From assembly GCA_000697475.1 (NCBI GenBank), contig JNEU01000982.1:19504-83503 (forward strand): a stretch of 64,000 nucleotides of DNA. Reading direction: 5' to 3'. Below the pieces are notes generated by a model. That model was not told where the DNA came from, made no database searches, and saw only the letters and a list, made by a program, of their open reading frames with translations. Position 1 is the stretch's first letter. Every line of letters starts with the position of its first letter. Both the position numbers and the translations under genes were made by a program. This DNA comes from Lichtheimia corymbifera B2541. Lineage: Eukaryota; Mucoromycota; Mucoromycetes; Mucorales; Lichtheimiaceae. Below, in pieces: positions 36,272-48,450 of the stretch.

Positions 36272-37354
36272 ATGATGTTTCATCTTTAAAGAACCTCTTA
36301 TTAGTATTATATCCATCAATCACAAGCATGTGCTAATATGTGTATCCTCCACCCTTTATAACCGGTAGTAGTTCTATGTATGTAAAAATCCAGTATATAA
36401 AAGCAAAGTACAATCAAAATAGCTATATACCATTCCTCCCTATTTTTGGAGTGTGAATTCATAGCGTGAGAAAGCTGCAAAGCAAATCCACCATCATTGG
36501 TAACCAAGTTACTTGATCCTTTTTTGGATACCATATGGCACATTCATGCATGAATGTAAAATAGACTATGGCACATGGTCACACGAGTTTTGAAGGAAGC
36601 TTGACAGCGCATGTGTAACAAGCGCTTGAATCCATGACATTTAGCAATGCATGAATCGCTTTGAGCTGGTGATGCGCTATCACCAAATTTGGCATGTTGC
36701 CTAGCAACAGAGTCTTATTCACTCATCGACCTTTGTTTCTAGGTGAAGTTTTTATCCCAACGTGCTTGATCCCATCATGCGACCTTAGTCTACGTACCAT
36801 AAATGTTTGGCTTGTCACAGCAAGACCATAGCTCACAAGCACTTGCTTGATTGTAACAAGAGCTTGGCCCAGTAGTTGACATGATTGAGAATAACAAACC
36901 CATTACAAAACAGCTTTTTTTTATTTCAAGTCTAAGTAGCAATGCTGGATTCGACTTGTTCGATAACACCCATTACGAATGGGTAGGCGCAAAAGCGACG
37001 CACCCAGCGATCCTGTTTTGATATTGAAGCTTCACGTGCAAGTAGCTCACTATTTCTGTCATACAATAGGCACTTCCAACTGAGCAACATGGGTTGTATA
37101 CGTATTTAGTGCTGCTATTATTATAACTCTCTTCTCTATTTGATGAAGAGACGTCATCACACTGGTACAAGAAAACACCAGTGAACCCATGGCTACCATG
37201 TTCAATAAGCTAGATGGTACATAATAGTAAAGCGTTATACATTATATATCGGCACAGCCAGAATTTGGTGGATATAAGAAAATATACAAAACACAAGTGT
37301 CAAGAAAGGAATATAAAACATGAATACAGAGAAACGAGTATCTTTTTGTCTAAG
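36272..37354. other. intergenic between tail-to-tail permease paralogues
   Basis: About 1.1 kb between the two permease stop codons. No gene and no similarity between its two halves were noticed. AT-rich. Confidence 0.5.
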
Positions 37355-39417
37355 CTAGTGGGCTTCGGCGTTAAGATCTGGGCCCTTGAAAGTCTTTTTG
37401 CCGCCAAGGAACCAGAAAGAGAGAGAAAAGATAAACACGGCACCAAGCATAAGACATGACCAGTTCATGGTTTCAGGGTTGACTGGATTCACGGTAGGGA
37501 TACAGAGAATGACGGCAAAAAAGAGAATCCAAAGCACAGCAACGATATTAATTGGAATGCTGTAGCGGCCCAAATCGAAGGGACCCTTGACCATGCCTTT
37601 TCGCTTCCAGATCAAGCGGCATACATAGGGCATTCCGTAAGCAATATTGGCACAAATAACAGCAGTACTCATAATAGCAGACCAGTAAACTTCGCTACCA
37701 AATGTCTATAATAATGATGTCAATCATTTTGCATCTAAAAGATAGAATTTTTTGAATGCTTACCGGCATGATGAGCACAATGCAAATAACGACTTGCAAT
37801 GTATAAATACGAATGGGCACCTTGTTGTCGCCAAAGCCTTCAAGCTTGTACCAAAACTTGTGATTAGGCAAGGCACCATCACGAGCCATAGCCCACATGA
37901 GGTTTCCAAGAGCAACAATGGTATTGGCCAAACAGCCAAATTCTGCAACAATCAAGATCACCATAAAGAAAGCACCCACACTTGTATTAGTGGCACGTAC
38001 AAAGAGAGTAGCCACAGGAAAAGACGAGTTCATAAGATCTTCAACGTCTTGGATGGAAAACAAGGTAGCAACACACAAGATAAGTGATTGGGCAATGGCA
38101 CCAGTGACACTGATGAGAATGCCCTTTGGACCAATAATCTCGGAATTGACAGTGCCTTCAGCAAGATGAGCGCCGTTTTCATAACCAATCTATTAGGTAA
38201 GGAATATAGCATGTCAGTCAATGGGTGGTGAGAGTGAGAGAGTAAAGTGAATACATACAATAGTCCATCCAGCTTGCAACATGCCAAGCAAAAAGGTAAG
38301 ACCATCATTACCCCAACCGGTGGCATTGCGGAACTCGGTAAACACCCAACGAGCACTGGGATGGGTATCAGCCATAGCAGGAAGTGTGATGACCACAATG
38401 ACTGTGCCAATAAGCACCCAAAAGACTATTCTTGCAAAGTTAACATCCTATCATGTGATGATGTGCTACTTTGATACATACTCATGAAGCGATTAAGATA
38501 GCCATTGAATTTGATACCGAGTGAGCAGTAGGCAAGTCCCAACAAGAGAACAGCAATGTACAAGCCGACATTAGCTCCTTGGTTATTGATTTGGTGAACA
38601 TTTAAGATATTTGAAAGTGCTTCATATCAAAGGTTAGTATCCAGAAAGCTTTCAAGATGGATAGTAGTTTCATATTTACCAATGATATATTCGGATAGGG
38701 AGTAGGCCACGGTCATGTTGGCTGTGAGAAGACCGGCAACAATCATATAGCCGGTCACCCAGGACATAACTATAAACGTACAAGTGTTATTATATTGTCG
38801 TTACGTAACTGGTAAAAAAGTTAAAGAATAATAACGTACGTGGGCCCCATTTTGGACCAGCAAGAAGGTAGCTCCACGAATAGACACCGCCACATACGGG
38901 GAAGGCTATAGAAGCAATTGTGTGTTAAATAAAGTTGCGAGTTAAAATAATGGGATGATGATGATTTACCGGAGAACAGCTCTGCCATAGCCAATGCAAT
39001 ACAATAAAGAAAAGGAGCAGCAACAATCTAATCATCATCATTATCATCATTGGTGAGCAAGATGCTTAGTAAAAAGCCCAAAAGCATTGTACATACAAAA
39101 CCCCAGAACAGGGACATTGGGCCTCCAGAATCCATTGTTCCAGCGAAACCGATCAGCCTGCAGTAACATTCAAGTCTTAATATTTGGGATATAGTAGTAT
39201 GATGGTGAGGGTGGTTCCTACCAATTCGGTAATACAGCCATGGTGGAAAAGGAGAAACCAGCAAGGACAAAAAGACTGATTTCACGCTTAAACTCTTGCT
39301 TGTAACCAAGATGCTCGAGTCTTTGAGCGTCTTGATCATTGGCATCCGTGGATGGTACTGATTCGATATCAATCGTTTTGCCAGCCTTTTCGTTCTTTTT
39401 TTTATTTTTGACATCAT
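37355..39417 (-). CDS. amino-acid/GABA permease, APC family, copy 2 (frame break near start)
   Basis: Paralogue of the permease at 34054-36271, on the opposite strand. Exons: complement(37355-37705, 37764-38189, 38259-38425, 38482-38619, 38680-38769, 38840-38905, 38970-39027, 39097-39157, 39222-about 39417). Five internal exons (58, 66, 90, 138 and 167 nt) have the same lengths as in copy 1. Motifs: HLGYKQEFKREIS, GFSFSTMAVLPNW, GGPMSLFWG, ELFSAFPVCGGVYSW, GYENGAHLAEGT and NHKFWYK. It lacks copy 1's intron after WYK. The only ATGs at the 5' end (39417 and 39414) are one base out of frame with the rest; the mismatch falls at an A8 run (39396-39403). Either one base is missing from that run, an upstream exon exists, or the gene is damaged. 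The remainder is intact to a normal stop. Confidence 0.85.
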
Positions 39418-40990
39418 GATGGGTGAGTATAAAAGGAGGGAGAAGAGCTTTACAGTGGATGCATGAGCGGTTTTACCTTGGTATCAAACGACATCCTTCT
39501 AATTCCAGCAAACCTAATACCTCTATACAGTTTTGCGAATGGTGTTATATATATATCAATGAACCTCGGCTCACGCGCGCGGAGAACCATGATACCTTTG
39601 TGAGACCTGGGGGCGATAAGGACGATGATGATGTACCCCGCACTGTTCCAAAAAGGGTTAAAAAACTTGATTTGTGTTTAGCTAGAAACAAAAGGTTTTT
39701 TGGCATGTGTGCCAAAATGTCCAAGTGTGACCTTCCACATTCACTCATCCATCATGATCCCATGGATTTATTTTTGTCGCTCTTGTTTGGGTATGCAATG
39801 CCATGTTTGATTTTGCAGAATACAATGAAATGGACATTTATGTAGAATTTAGGGCAAAACATTTCCCAATTAAAGTTCAGGCAGTGCGATTGGATCGCTC
39901 TGACATCGAATCAACTGCTATCTGACTTAAAGGACAGCTACTGATAAGAAAGATATAGAGTTGCAATATGGCTTACCAATGCTGTGGATCAAGGAACCAA
40001 CCGAGGATTCTTGGTGCAATGAAAAATAGTAGCACAGAGTCATTGATTTAGGCTGTCAATTTTTGTTTTCTCATTGTGAGCAAGGGAAAAGGGGGGAGGA
40101 GGTGGGGAAGGATATAGTTACGATGATCATAGATCTTGTACTCACTCCATTTCCCACGGGGTTCGCTTTACGTATTTTGGCGGCAATATCTGACATTGGG
40201 GCTATACAGTATATGTAAAACCGGTGGTTAAAGTGAAATAATACAAGAGTGAGTATGCGATCTCAGAATGTATTGTAACGTTGGCCCGAATTCGCAGCAG
40301 AAACGAACGTATCAAAGGCAGAGGAGCAACCCGGTAGTTTTGGGTTGTAACTATGATAACCACTCTGCCATGTGGTACCGTCCTACGATCAATCCCAATA
40401 CCGAAGAACACAAAATCCGAGAGTTTACATAATAAAGTTCACGAATGATCGGATCGCATCCTGCATATCATTAGAAGCTGACAGTAATTGCAGCATTTGT
40501 ATATAAAGGTGACCATGCTAACGCATCATGGGGAGTTTCTTTTATATGAACCCCTTTTAATGCAGCAGGCACATCCACTCATTCATGGCTTTTCTTCATA
40601 GTACACATACAGCACTCACCCAAAGACGCTTCCGTTAGCAGCCGATAGGCATTCTCACGGTACACGTAATGTGCGGGTCGGTGCGAGCCCAACAAAAAGC
40701 AGTGCGTGATTGTCGTCGGGGGTGGGAAACAAAAAGCTGGGGTAGAGAGAGTAGAATGCATGTGTGTGTGAATGTATGTTGCATAATACAGCTTGTTTTA
40801 TTTCCAATGATATTATGATGATAAAGAAGTCTCTATAGCAACGAACTACTGAGTGAGAGAGAGAAAAGAGAATATATGTTCCATCAATTTGATCTCGTGA
40901 CAGCCTATTCTAGAGCTTCCCTTGGCGCCGAAAAAGTCGCAAATTACACTTGTCTCTTATACACCCACACATATATATATTTTCCTGCAT
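39418..40990. other. intergenic between divergent permease and STIMATE-like genes
   Basis: About 1.6 kb with no gene I can support. An open frame at 39423-39845 starts without ATG and has no known domain. A short TA run lies near 39549, poly-G/A-rich DNA near 40090, and a GA run near 40855. Divergent promoters are expected at both ends. Confidence 0.4.
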
Positions 40991-42039
40991 ATGCTATTTA
41001 CACGTGCCCCACCTCCCAATGACGATGATGATGCTGAAGCCGGTTGCAAACTGATGGACGCATTTGCTATATTTATTCAACTCTGCTTGGCTGCAGCTGC
41101 ATTCTCTACACTGATTATCAAACGGCATCGGGAACATCCGCAGCGGCCTGTGCGCATTTGGTACTTTAGCAGTGGTTCTTTATCCTTGCAACAACAATAC
41201 TCACCATTACGAAAAGGGGTTTTGACGTCAGTAAACAACTGTTTGGTGGCATTGTGATCCACACACTCAATGTGGTAGCGTCTTATATCTCTGGAGACAG
41301 TCTCGAAGGGCAACAATCCAATCCTTGTGTCTGGTACGTTACGTTTCCTTTTAACCGCGCCCCGCACGTTGCCAATAGAAATAATGATGGATCATTAGGT
41401 ACTTTTTAAATATACTTGTGGATACAACGCTTGGTGTGGGGATACTATGGGCGATCTTGAAGGGATTCCATCATGTGCTTATTGATCGTCTACAACTGCA
41501 TGAGTTTCAAAGCGGTGTCTATGGTGATCCACCCTTTCGAAAACAAGTCAGACGATGGTCCAAACAATTGGCGGTCTATATCACTGGTCTCGCTCTCATG
41601 AAATTACTCGTCGTCCTGCTATTTCATCTATGTCCTTGGTTATCAGACTTTGGTCGGTGGGTCTTGCAGTGGACCATGGGTAATTATAAACTACAAGTCG
41701 TTTTTGTCATGCTTGTGTAAGTAGTCTATATTTTGTTGGATAGGATGATATTCTCATACATGACCACCCCTTAGATTCCCACTGGCTATGAACATCATTC
41801 AATTCTGGATCGTGGACACCATCGTCAAACACAATACCGATAAAGAAGCCATTCGATTATCACCCGAAGAGGACGAAGAAGACATGTTGATTGGTGAAGA
41901 CGACGAGGATGACAACACGACCCATCGCCATAACCTCCCTTTGTCTGGATCCCCTAAACTTACGCCCCATCATCCTCCATCCTCCTTATCATCCGAGCAC
42001 AGCACTTATGAACTCGTAGCCAACAACAGTCGATCTTGA
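40991..42039 (+). CDS. STIMATE/TMEM110-like membrane protein
   Basis: Multi-pass membrane protein of the STIMATE (TMEM110) family. In animals it is an ER protein that promotes STIM-driven calcium entry at ER-plasma membrane contacts; fungal members are usually described as vacuolar or ER membrane proteins. 289 residues from exons 40991-41160, 41217-41333, 41399-41716 and 41775-42039. Family motifs: KRHREHPQRPVRIW, DVSKQLFGG, WYFLNILVDTTLGVGI, SGVYGDPP, LQVVFVMLVFPLAMNIIQFW and IVDTIVKH. The cytosolic tail is acidic and ends with Ser/His-rich sequence. Fungi lack animal Orai/STIM, so the role here is open. The start is the first ATG; codons upstream lack one. Confidence 0.88.
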
Positions 42040-42183
42040 GCAAGTGATACCCATTGTTTTTTTGTGTATAAAGTTACATTACTTGTTTTGATCCTTGATC
42101 GACGAATATGTATTTTTTAATTCACCCATGGTATTGTTGTATCAAATGGCTCTACAGGGGTGGGGTGGGTGACGAGCTACAGT

Positions 42184-45100
42184 TCATAGAGCATTCTTGG
42201 CTTCCTCACATAATCGCTTGTATTCGCTCCATAAAGGACCATCGAATGAATGTTCTGTAAAAGTCCCCGTATCAAGTGATGTCGCTAATCCTTCCTCAGC
42301 AGCAGCAGTTTGGTATTCCGGTTCCAAGAACGCCATAATCAATGTGTTTAAGAGATCTGCCTGGTTTTGTTGCAAAGTAAGGCTTGTTGTCTCCCCAAAT
42401 TTGAGCCATCGTTCACGCATATCATTGAAGAGCTCATCGCCGACAAGTCGATCTGGGCCAATGATGGTCTGTGCATTGTGCACTAGCATGGTTGCTTCAT
42501 GGAGTCCCCGTGTACAATAGGCTGCACTACATGCTTTCTTGTATGCCGCCTCATCCAATTGCTTTTTGTCCATCCAATAAATAAATATCCACCATCAAAA
42601 AGTAGCATCATTCTCTTACCTTGATACATGCTTTGCCATACGTGAAAATGAGTCGCTCAAAGCCAAGTGATTGAAGTCGTGATTGCGCGTTGATAAGGTC
42701 CGTTTCCAGCAGCAAATGCTCTTTCCATGTCGCTTCTTCCCGTTTAGCTCGTAGCAGCCATGAAAGGGAGTTAAGATAAGCAGCATTCATAAAGGCAGCG
42801 AGAGCGTTCACCACTATTCGTGCGATCTTGAGGAAGGTATCATATTCAGCCCAGAGAGGTACTAACACTGGATCTTGGCGTGATTCATTCTCCAAAAAGG
42901 TAGGCACCTGGGACATCAAAGAAACCTTTAGCTTCAGCATGCCACATGTAAACACGCGTCGTCCCACAACTTACATTATCAACTTGGCTGTCAGCATAGG
43001 TATAAACATACGTTTCCAAGGCCTGATAATCTTGAATTTTCGCCAAAAAGCTCTCGAAACTAATAGTAGCAAATTTAGTATCCACGGCATCTCCTTTCCT
43101 TAACTTTGTATAAACACTCACTTTTTCATAATGTGATAATCATCAGCTGGATAGGTCTGCGATGCCGTCAGAAGCGTATTCATGTACTTGCGTAGTTCAT
43201 CGTCGTCCTCAGATACGGGTTGGTAGTCTATCTCTGGTAGGTCGTCACTGATTGGCGCAACTACGCATTCACCACCACGGTAGGTAAATTTGCTATCCGG
43301 GATTGAAATTTCTTGAGCGTCACCATCGTATGATGTATTGCTGCTGTTGCTGGTGCTGTTGCCTTGATCATACTCCCGTATCGATTCTTCAAGGTTCTCA
43401 TTGTCTTTCAAAACGAATTCCTATCAAAAAGGTGTTTAGAAAAGATGATAAAAGAGCACACCATTTTATACCTTCAATGTGTCCGGGACGTGATTATCCA
43501 AGTCTTCTCTGGTAGGCGATTCCATGGCTCTATCAGCGTAAATGACTGCGAGTGGTGCTGTTGATTCATTGAAAACCTCATCTTCCGTAACAGGGGTAAC
43601 AATAGCATCACAGAATTGAAACCATCGTCCTTGTGTATCCTCCTCATGGCGTAGGTTGGCTTGCTCCATCCATATATATCCCCAATAATGTCCAGGTCCA
43701 TTTCCTCCATCATGGTAAAGCAGTGCACGAACGTCGTAAGGTTTCTTTTGAAAATCAGGCGTCTCAAACAGCGTGTTGAGTTGTTCTTGGCATGACTTTT
43801 CAATATCATAAAGCTCTGTAGAAAAAGAACATGTTGGTATTATAGCAGGTAGTATGACAGATCCCTTACCTTCCAATCGCTGGGTGATCTTTTGTTTCAC
43901 ACTTGCAAGCAGCTTTTGTAATGCATGAATCGGTGCAGTTGTGTCAGAGTCACTCTTATCGCCAAAGTAGTCCATCGTCTTGGTCAGGATATCACGCTTA
44001 TCAAGGGTGGTAGTGGTGGTAGAGGAGGAGGATTGGCTATCCAAGAATGTCGGCTTAATCACATTTTAGTCTCTACGCATATCATTGCAAGGTATGCTCA
44101 CCAGTTTGATATACCCATCTCGGCAATTTCAATCCTTGCTTTTCGAATATCTTGTCTCCATTGATATGCCTGCTGATAACGTTTCAATGCCTCATCCTTG
44201 TTTTCATCCATGTAACGATCGAGATAAATGGTCTTATCAACAAGGTAGTTGCTGGTTGGGCCTTTTGATTCCTCCATGTTGTTCTCCAGAATGACGATAA
44301 GAATGGGTGGTGCTCTTTCAAATGTTGTCAATCGCCAATCATTGTCGTCTGCAGATGATAGAGTGTGCTGGCTTGTGTCGTCGTTTGTCGGCTCGCATAC
44401 GCTATTGTTGCTGCCGGTATCACGGTGATAATCGTACACCATGGGACCAAGGCAATCATGAAACCTCCTCGCATTTTCGTCATAATGCAGGTTCAGATAG
44501 AGTAATTCTTGTTCATCCACTTCACTTCCATAGTTGTCCTTCGCCTTGAGTAGAAATAGACTAAGGAAAAGCACTTGTTAAGGCCATCACATGCTTTGTT
44601 AATCAATGAAATCTTACTTGTAGAGCCGTTGCAATGATTCTTTGGGTAAATTGGGTTCACGGTGCTCATCAGCCTTGGCAAACATGCCCATCAACGAATC
44701 GAAAAAGCCTATGAAAAAGCAAGTGAATAAAATGTCATGTTGATAGGGGGAGCGAGTCACCATACCATCCACCGTGGGTTCAGAAGCATCCCATGATTGG
44801 TATCCAGTCTGCATCGTCTTCATAGCTCGCACGAAGTTGCACACGTTGCCGTATTGTCGTTTGGAGTATCTCAGGTATGCAAATATCTTTTGTAATTCCA
44901 TCAGAGCTAGATACAACAAACGTAAGCACACTCGATAATGATGGTATCATAATGGAATTAACATACCTCGTACGCTGTCAGATATAGGGATATGCACAAC
45001 ATCGTTTGGCTCCTTAGGGATGTCATCATCGTCGCCAAGATCTTCAGTATCCGATGTAGACGAGTAAGATGGTGGAGGAGGTGTAGGTGTAGGAGTGATG

Positions 45101-46161
45101 GCTGTTGTTGCGGTGTGAGATAATAGAGTGGGAACTGCTTCGCCTTCTCCTCGCCAATATCCCAATGGTGAACCCCAATTATCAGTCGTGGGTCTGAAAG
45201 CAAATACGGCGTCCTGGAAGAATGTGATGCTGAAAAGGGTTTGCAGGATGACAGGCACATAGGCATAATCATACGGAGGTGGTCGGAGGCCAATCGAGCT
45301 ATGCATTTGCTATTAATCGGGTATTCATGCTTCTTACATACGCATTATTACTTACATGTTATCTTTGGCGATACGTTCGGATGGATTAGAAGGATCTACC
45401 CACCAAGTGACTGATGACTGTACGGATTGTCTTGGAGGTAATAAAGGTGCTGAAGAATCCTGTTGCTGCTGCGTCTAACCAAAGGAAAATCAAAAAGGTG
45501 TTCTCGGGCAATACTAAAAGGGTGATATGACTTTACCGTTGTACTTGCAGGAACAATACTCCACATGGCTGGATCATAGCTTGTAAACGTGTCGGAAAGT
45601 CTCTTTTTGTCGTAATCCTTGACAAGATAGGCTTTGATGTCTTGTGAGTCATAAAGTTTTCTGGTTGCGACATGGTTGCTTACCTTGTTGTTGTTGTTGT
45701 TGTTGGTTTTCAGACTGTGCGATACTGATGTTTTCTGAGGAATCAGTCAATTTCCTATCGTCCTCGTACTCCCACGGATTGAGTTGCATAGGTGTCGTCG
45801 AATCATCAACACGTCTACTACTACTACTGCTGCTGCTACTGTCCTCCCCGTCGCTTTCAGCGTTTCCCGAGAATATGTAGTCTGCTGCTCGACCGACATC
45901 GTAGTTGTATCGCTACATTCAATATACATTGGTCGCTGTGCTTTGAATGCCACACCTTTTCCCCCATGGCCGAGGCCCCACGTCGTTCCATTGGCTTACA
46001 GAGAGTGCTTTTACTGCTTGCTTACGACCAATGCCCTGGTAGACATAGCAAAGTTAACACACGTCCACAACATGACTCCTATACATACACGCACATACCA
46101 TTTCCTGCATCAATTGAATAGCTTCTTCGATTTCATTTCGCGTAGTCATGGTCTCCTCCAT
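42184..46161 (-). CDS. USP25/28-like deubiquitinase homologue, predicted inactive (Cys box C to A)
   Basis: Predicted 1044-residue protein from 15 exons: complement(42184-42561, 42620-42907, 42975-43059, 43122-43420, 43472-43815, 43870-44036, 44102-44560, 44618-44708, 44766-44906, 44967-45298, 45356-45474, 45537-45640, 45684-45912, 46000-46035, 46099-46161). Phases agree throughout. The N-terminus is a UBA domain (IEEAIQLMQEM, GIGRKQAVKALSRYNYDVGR, AADYIFSG). The USP fold starts at residue 184. Where active USPs have GNTCW/Y followed by a helix with Q and LF, this has DYAYVPVILQTLF; Ala196 (codon at 45262-45264) takes the place of the nucleophile. The His box is intact (GPGHYWGYIW, His623) and the following Asp (QFCDAIV) is present. 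A helical C-terminal region follows, as in USP25/28. It likely binds ubiquitin without cutting it. An in-frame ATG 105 bp upstream is an alternative start. Confidence 0.85.
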
Positions 46162-46441
46162 AACGGTATTAAAAGAATAGAAAAGAAAGATGCGTTCACC
46201 TGCTCTTGGCAGAAATTCCCCGCGTATCCTGCATTTATCTTTTGCACTGATGGAAACAGCTGTCAATAAAAGGCATGAGAGAAAAGGAGAGAGTGGGAGT
46301 ATGGCATGTTTTCTCTAGAATGCATGGTAAAGAAGAGCTACAGGGTATCACGTGATGCTCATCATTACTTTCGGGAGTGCATGATTCTTCTTCAAACCCC
46401 ACCCATTTATTTACAAGTGTGCATTGATCTAATCCAAAGGG

Positions 46442-48070
46442 CTAAAGCTCACCATAAGGTGCAAGTGGGAGTGCCGATGTCCTTTCAACAACACGCAATT
46501 TGGCTGATCGACTTCTAGGATTATCTTCTCTTTCTTCCAACGAAGGCCGTATGACATGCTTTGTACGCGTTATAAATGATGGTGTGCCGATTGATTCTTC
46601 TTCTTCTTCATGTTCATCCATTACACCATATTTCTTCTGACGTCGATAGGCTGCTCGTTTAAGATGGAATTGGTTGACGGATGCACTTTTCACAGATCGC
46701 CTCCCAGTGCCATGTTGCATAAATGATTTCACAATCTTGTCTTCAAGTGAATGGAAAGTCACCACGGCTAGTCGTCCTCCAGGATTTAATAAATATTCAC
46801 TCGCTCTTAGGGCGAATTTTAACTCGTTCAACTAGGATACAAAATCCATCATTAGTCTAGGCACACAGAGAAAGAAAGAGATCTCCTTACTTCGTCATTG
46901 ATGTAGATGCGTATGGCTTGAAATGTACGTGCTGCAGAATTGCGGACCATGTCATCATCACCACGTTGCCATCTTGGTTGCGGACATGCTTTCTGAATAA
47001 TGGTTGCCAACTCTGCTGTAGTTACAATAGGTGCCTCTTGTCGTGCATTCACAATGGCAGATGCAATCTTGCGCGATAACCGCTCTCCACCATACTATCC
47101 AATTCGTCAATGGGGGAGGCCCATGTTCCTGAAACAAACCATCGACACTGACCTGATAAAGGATATCCGCAATCTTTTCTCGGGAAAAGTAATTGACTAC
47201 CTCGTAGGCTGAAATCGACCGTTTCATCAAAGAGAGTTCAGCTGGATTGTTGGGATCAGCAGCAGCATTTTGTCCACGCGAAAACATGCGCATATCCAAA
47301 GGCCCCTCGAGTTTATAAGAGAATCCACGTGAAGCTGTCTCAAGCTAATATAAAAATGGATGAATATAAAGATTGATTCCACAAAGGTGCAAATAGCTCC
47401 CTACCTGTCCACTCGAAACACCAATGTCCATCACAATACCATCAAAACAGGGAATACTATAAGATGGTCAGTGATGATGCATAATACTCCTTCCATAGAT
47501 AATAATACCTCCAATCGGGTTGATGCTCTGCCACGAGTTGATCAATCTGGCCAAATTTACCGAGCCATGGAAACAGCCGACCCCTATGATAACAACGTAT
47601 GAATATACCCATGATCCATCATCTCTTGATCACAGCGACTTACTGATATTCTTTCATGTTGGCCATTTGTAATGCTTTTTCATAAGCTGTTGGATCTTGA
47701 TCAACGGCAACCACCTTACAATCGCATGCATCTACTCTTCGAGTACCCTATTTAGCCCCATCATATGATATGCATCAAAAGATAACCAACCTAAGATAGC
47801 TCTTGTGTATCCACCATCACCAAAGGTCATATCACAGTAAACACCACCAGCACGCGGTGACAGCTGCTCAAGGACTTGATCCCCGAGGACGGGTTTATGA
47901 ATCACATTGTACGGCATGGCTGCTGAAGAATAGCTGCTGACATGGGTCCATGCGATGCCAGGGAATAACCTGAGGGTGCGTTTAGGGAAGTGGGTCACAC
48001 GCAACATTTGGAACGGTCGCAATGTAAAAGGAAGGAAAAGAGCTGTCAGGTCAAAGCGAGTTGTCACCAT
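46442..48070 (-). CDS. METTL15: METTL15/RsmH-type rRNA (cytosine-N4) methyltransferase, mitochondrial
   Basis: SAM-dependent methyltransferase of the RsmH (MraW) family. The bacterial enzyme methylates N4 of C1402 in 16S rRNA and the animal METTL15 does the equivalent on mitochondrial 12S rRNA. The N-terminus is basic with few acidic residues ([20 protein letters not shown]), typical of mitochondrial import. Conserved motifs: [32 protein letters not shown] (SAM site), [72 protein letters not shown] and [18 protein letters not shown]. The C-terminal extension is acidic and basic, ending APYGEL. The gene is broken by several short introns; I trust the motif order but not every boundary. The start is the ATG at 48070; the frame runs slightly further without ATG. 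Confidence 0.9.
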
Positions 48071-48450
48071 GGCAACCAAATTTCAACGGTCACTGACAAA
48101 AAAGGAAAGTAGCATCTTCATGCTCTTGACATACGGCGCAAATATATAAGAGCCAATTCAAGGCTGATAATGAGATCTTTATGCGTTGATGGCATGAGCT
48201 AAAAAAAGGTTCATTCTTTTGAATACAATGAAAACGACACCACAGTAACCCAATAACAAAGACACTGCTTTTATTCATCTACGTATATAGTATCCTTCTT
48301 ATGATGTTCTCCAAATAGCTTCCACTTTTTGATCCATAGCTGTTGACACTAACATCACATAAAAATTTAAACGATGGCCTACTACTACATGTGTATGCAT
48401 TTATTGTGGGGTGGATGTGGAGGACATACAATGATCCAATATACATAATA
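48071..48450. other. intergenic
   Basis: About 380 bp between two minus-strand genes. It contains a short ATG-free AT-rich stretch with pyrimidine runs. No gene seen. Confidence 0.5.

Noticed and set aside
39423..39845. 140-codon open frame upstream of permease copy 2
   Set aside because: Begins at a non-ATG codon, composition unlike neighbours, no motif; it overlaps likely promoter DNA.
40560..40760. tRNA-like T-arm (GGGTC...GCGAGCCC)
   Set aside because: No matching acceptor, D or anticodon arms around it.
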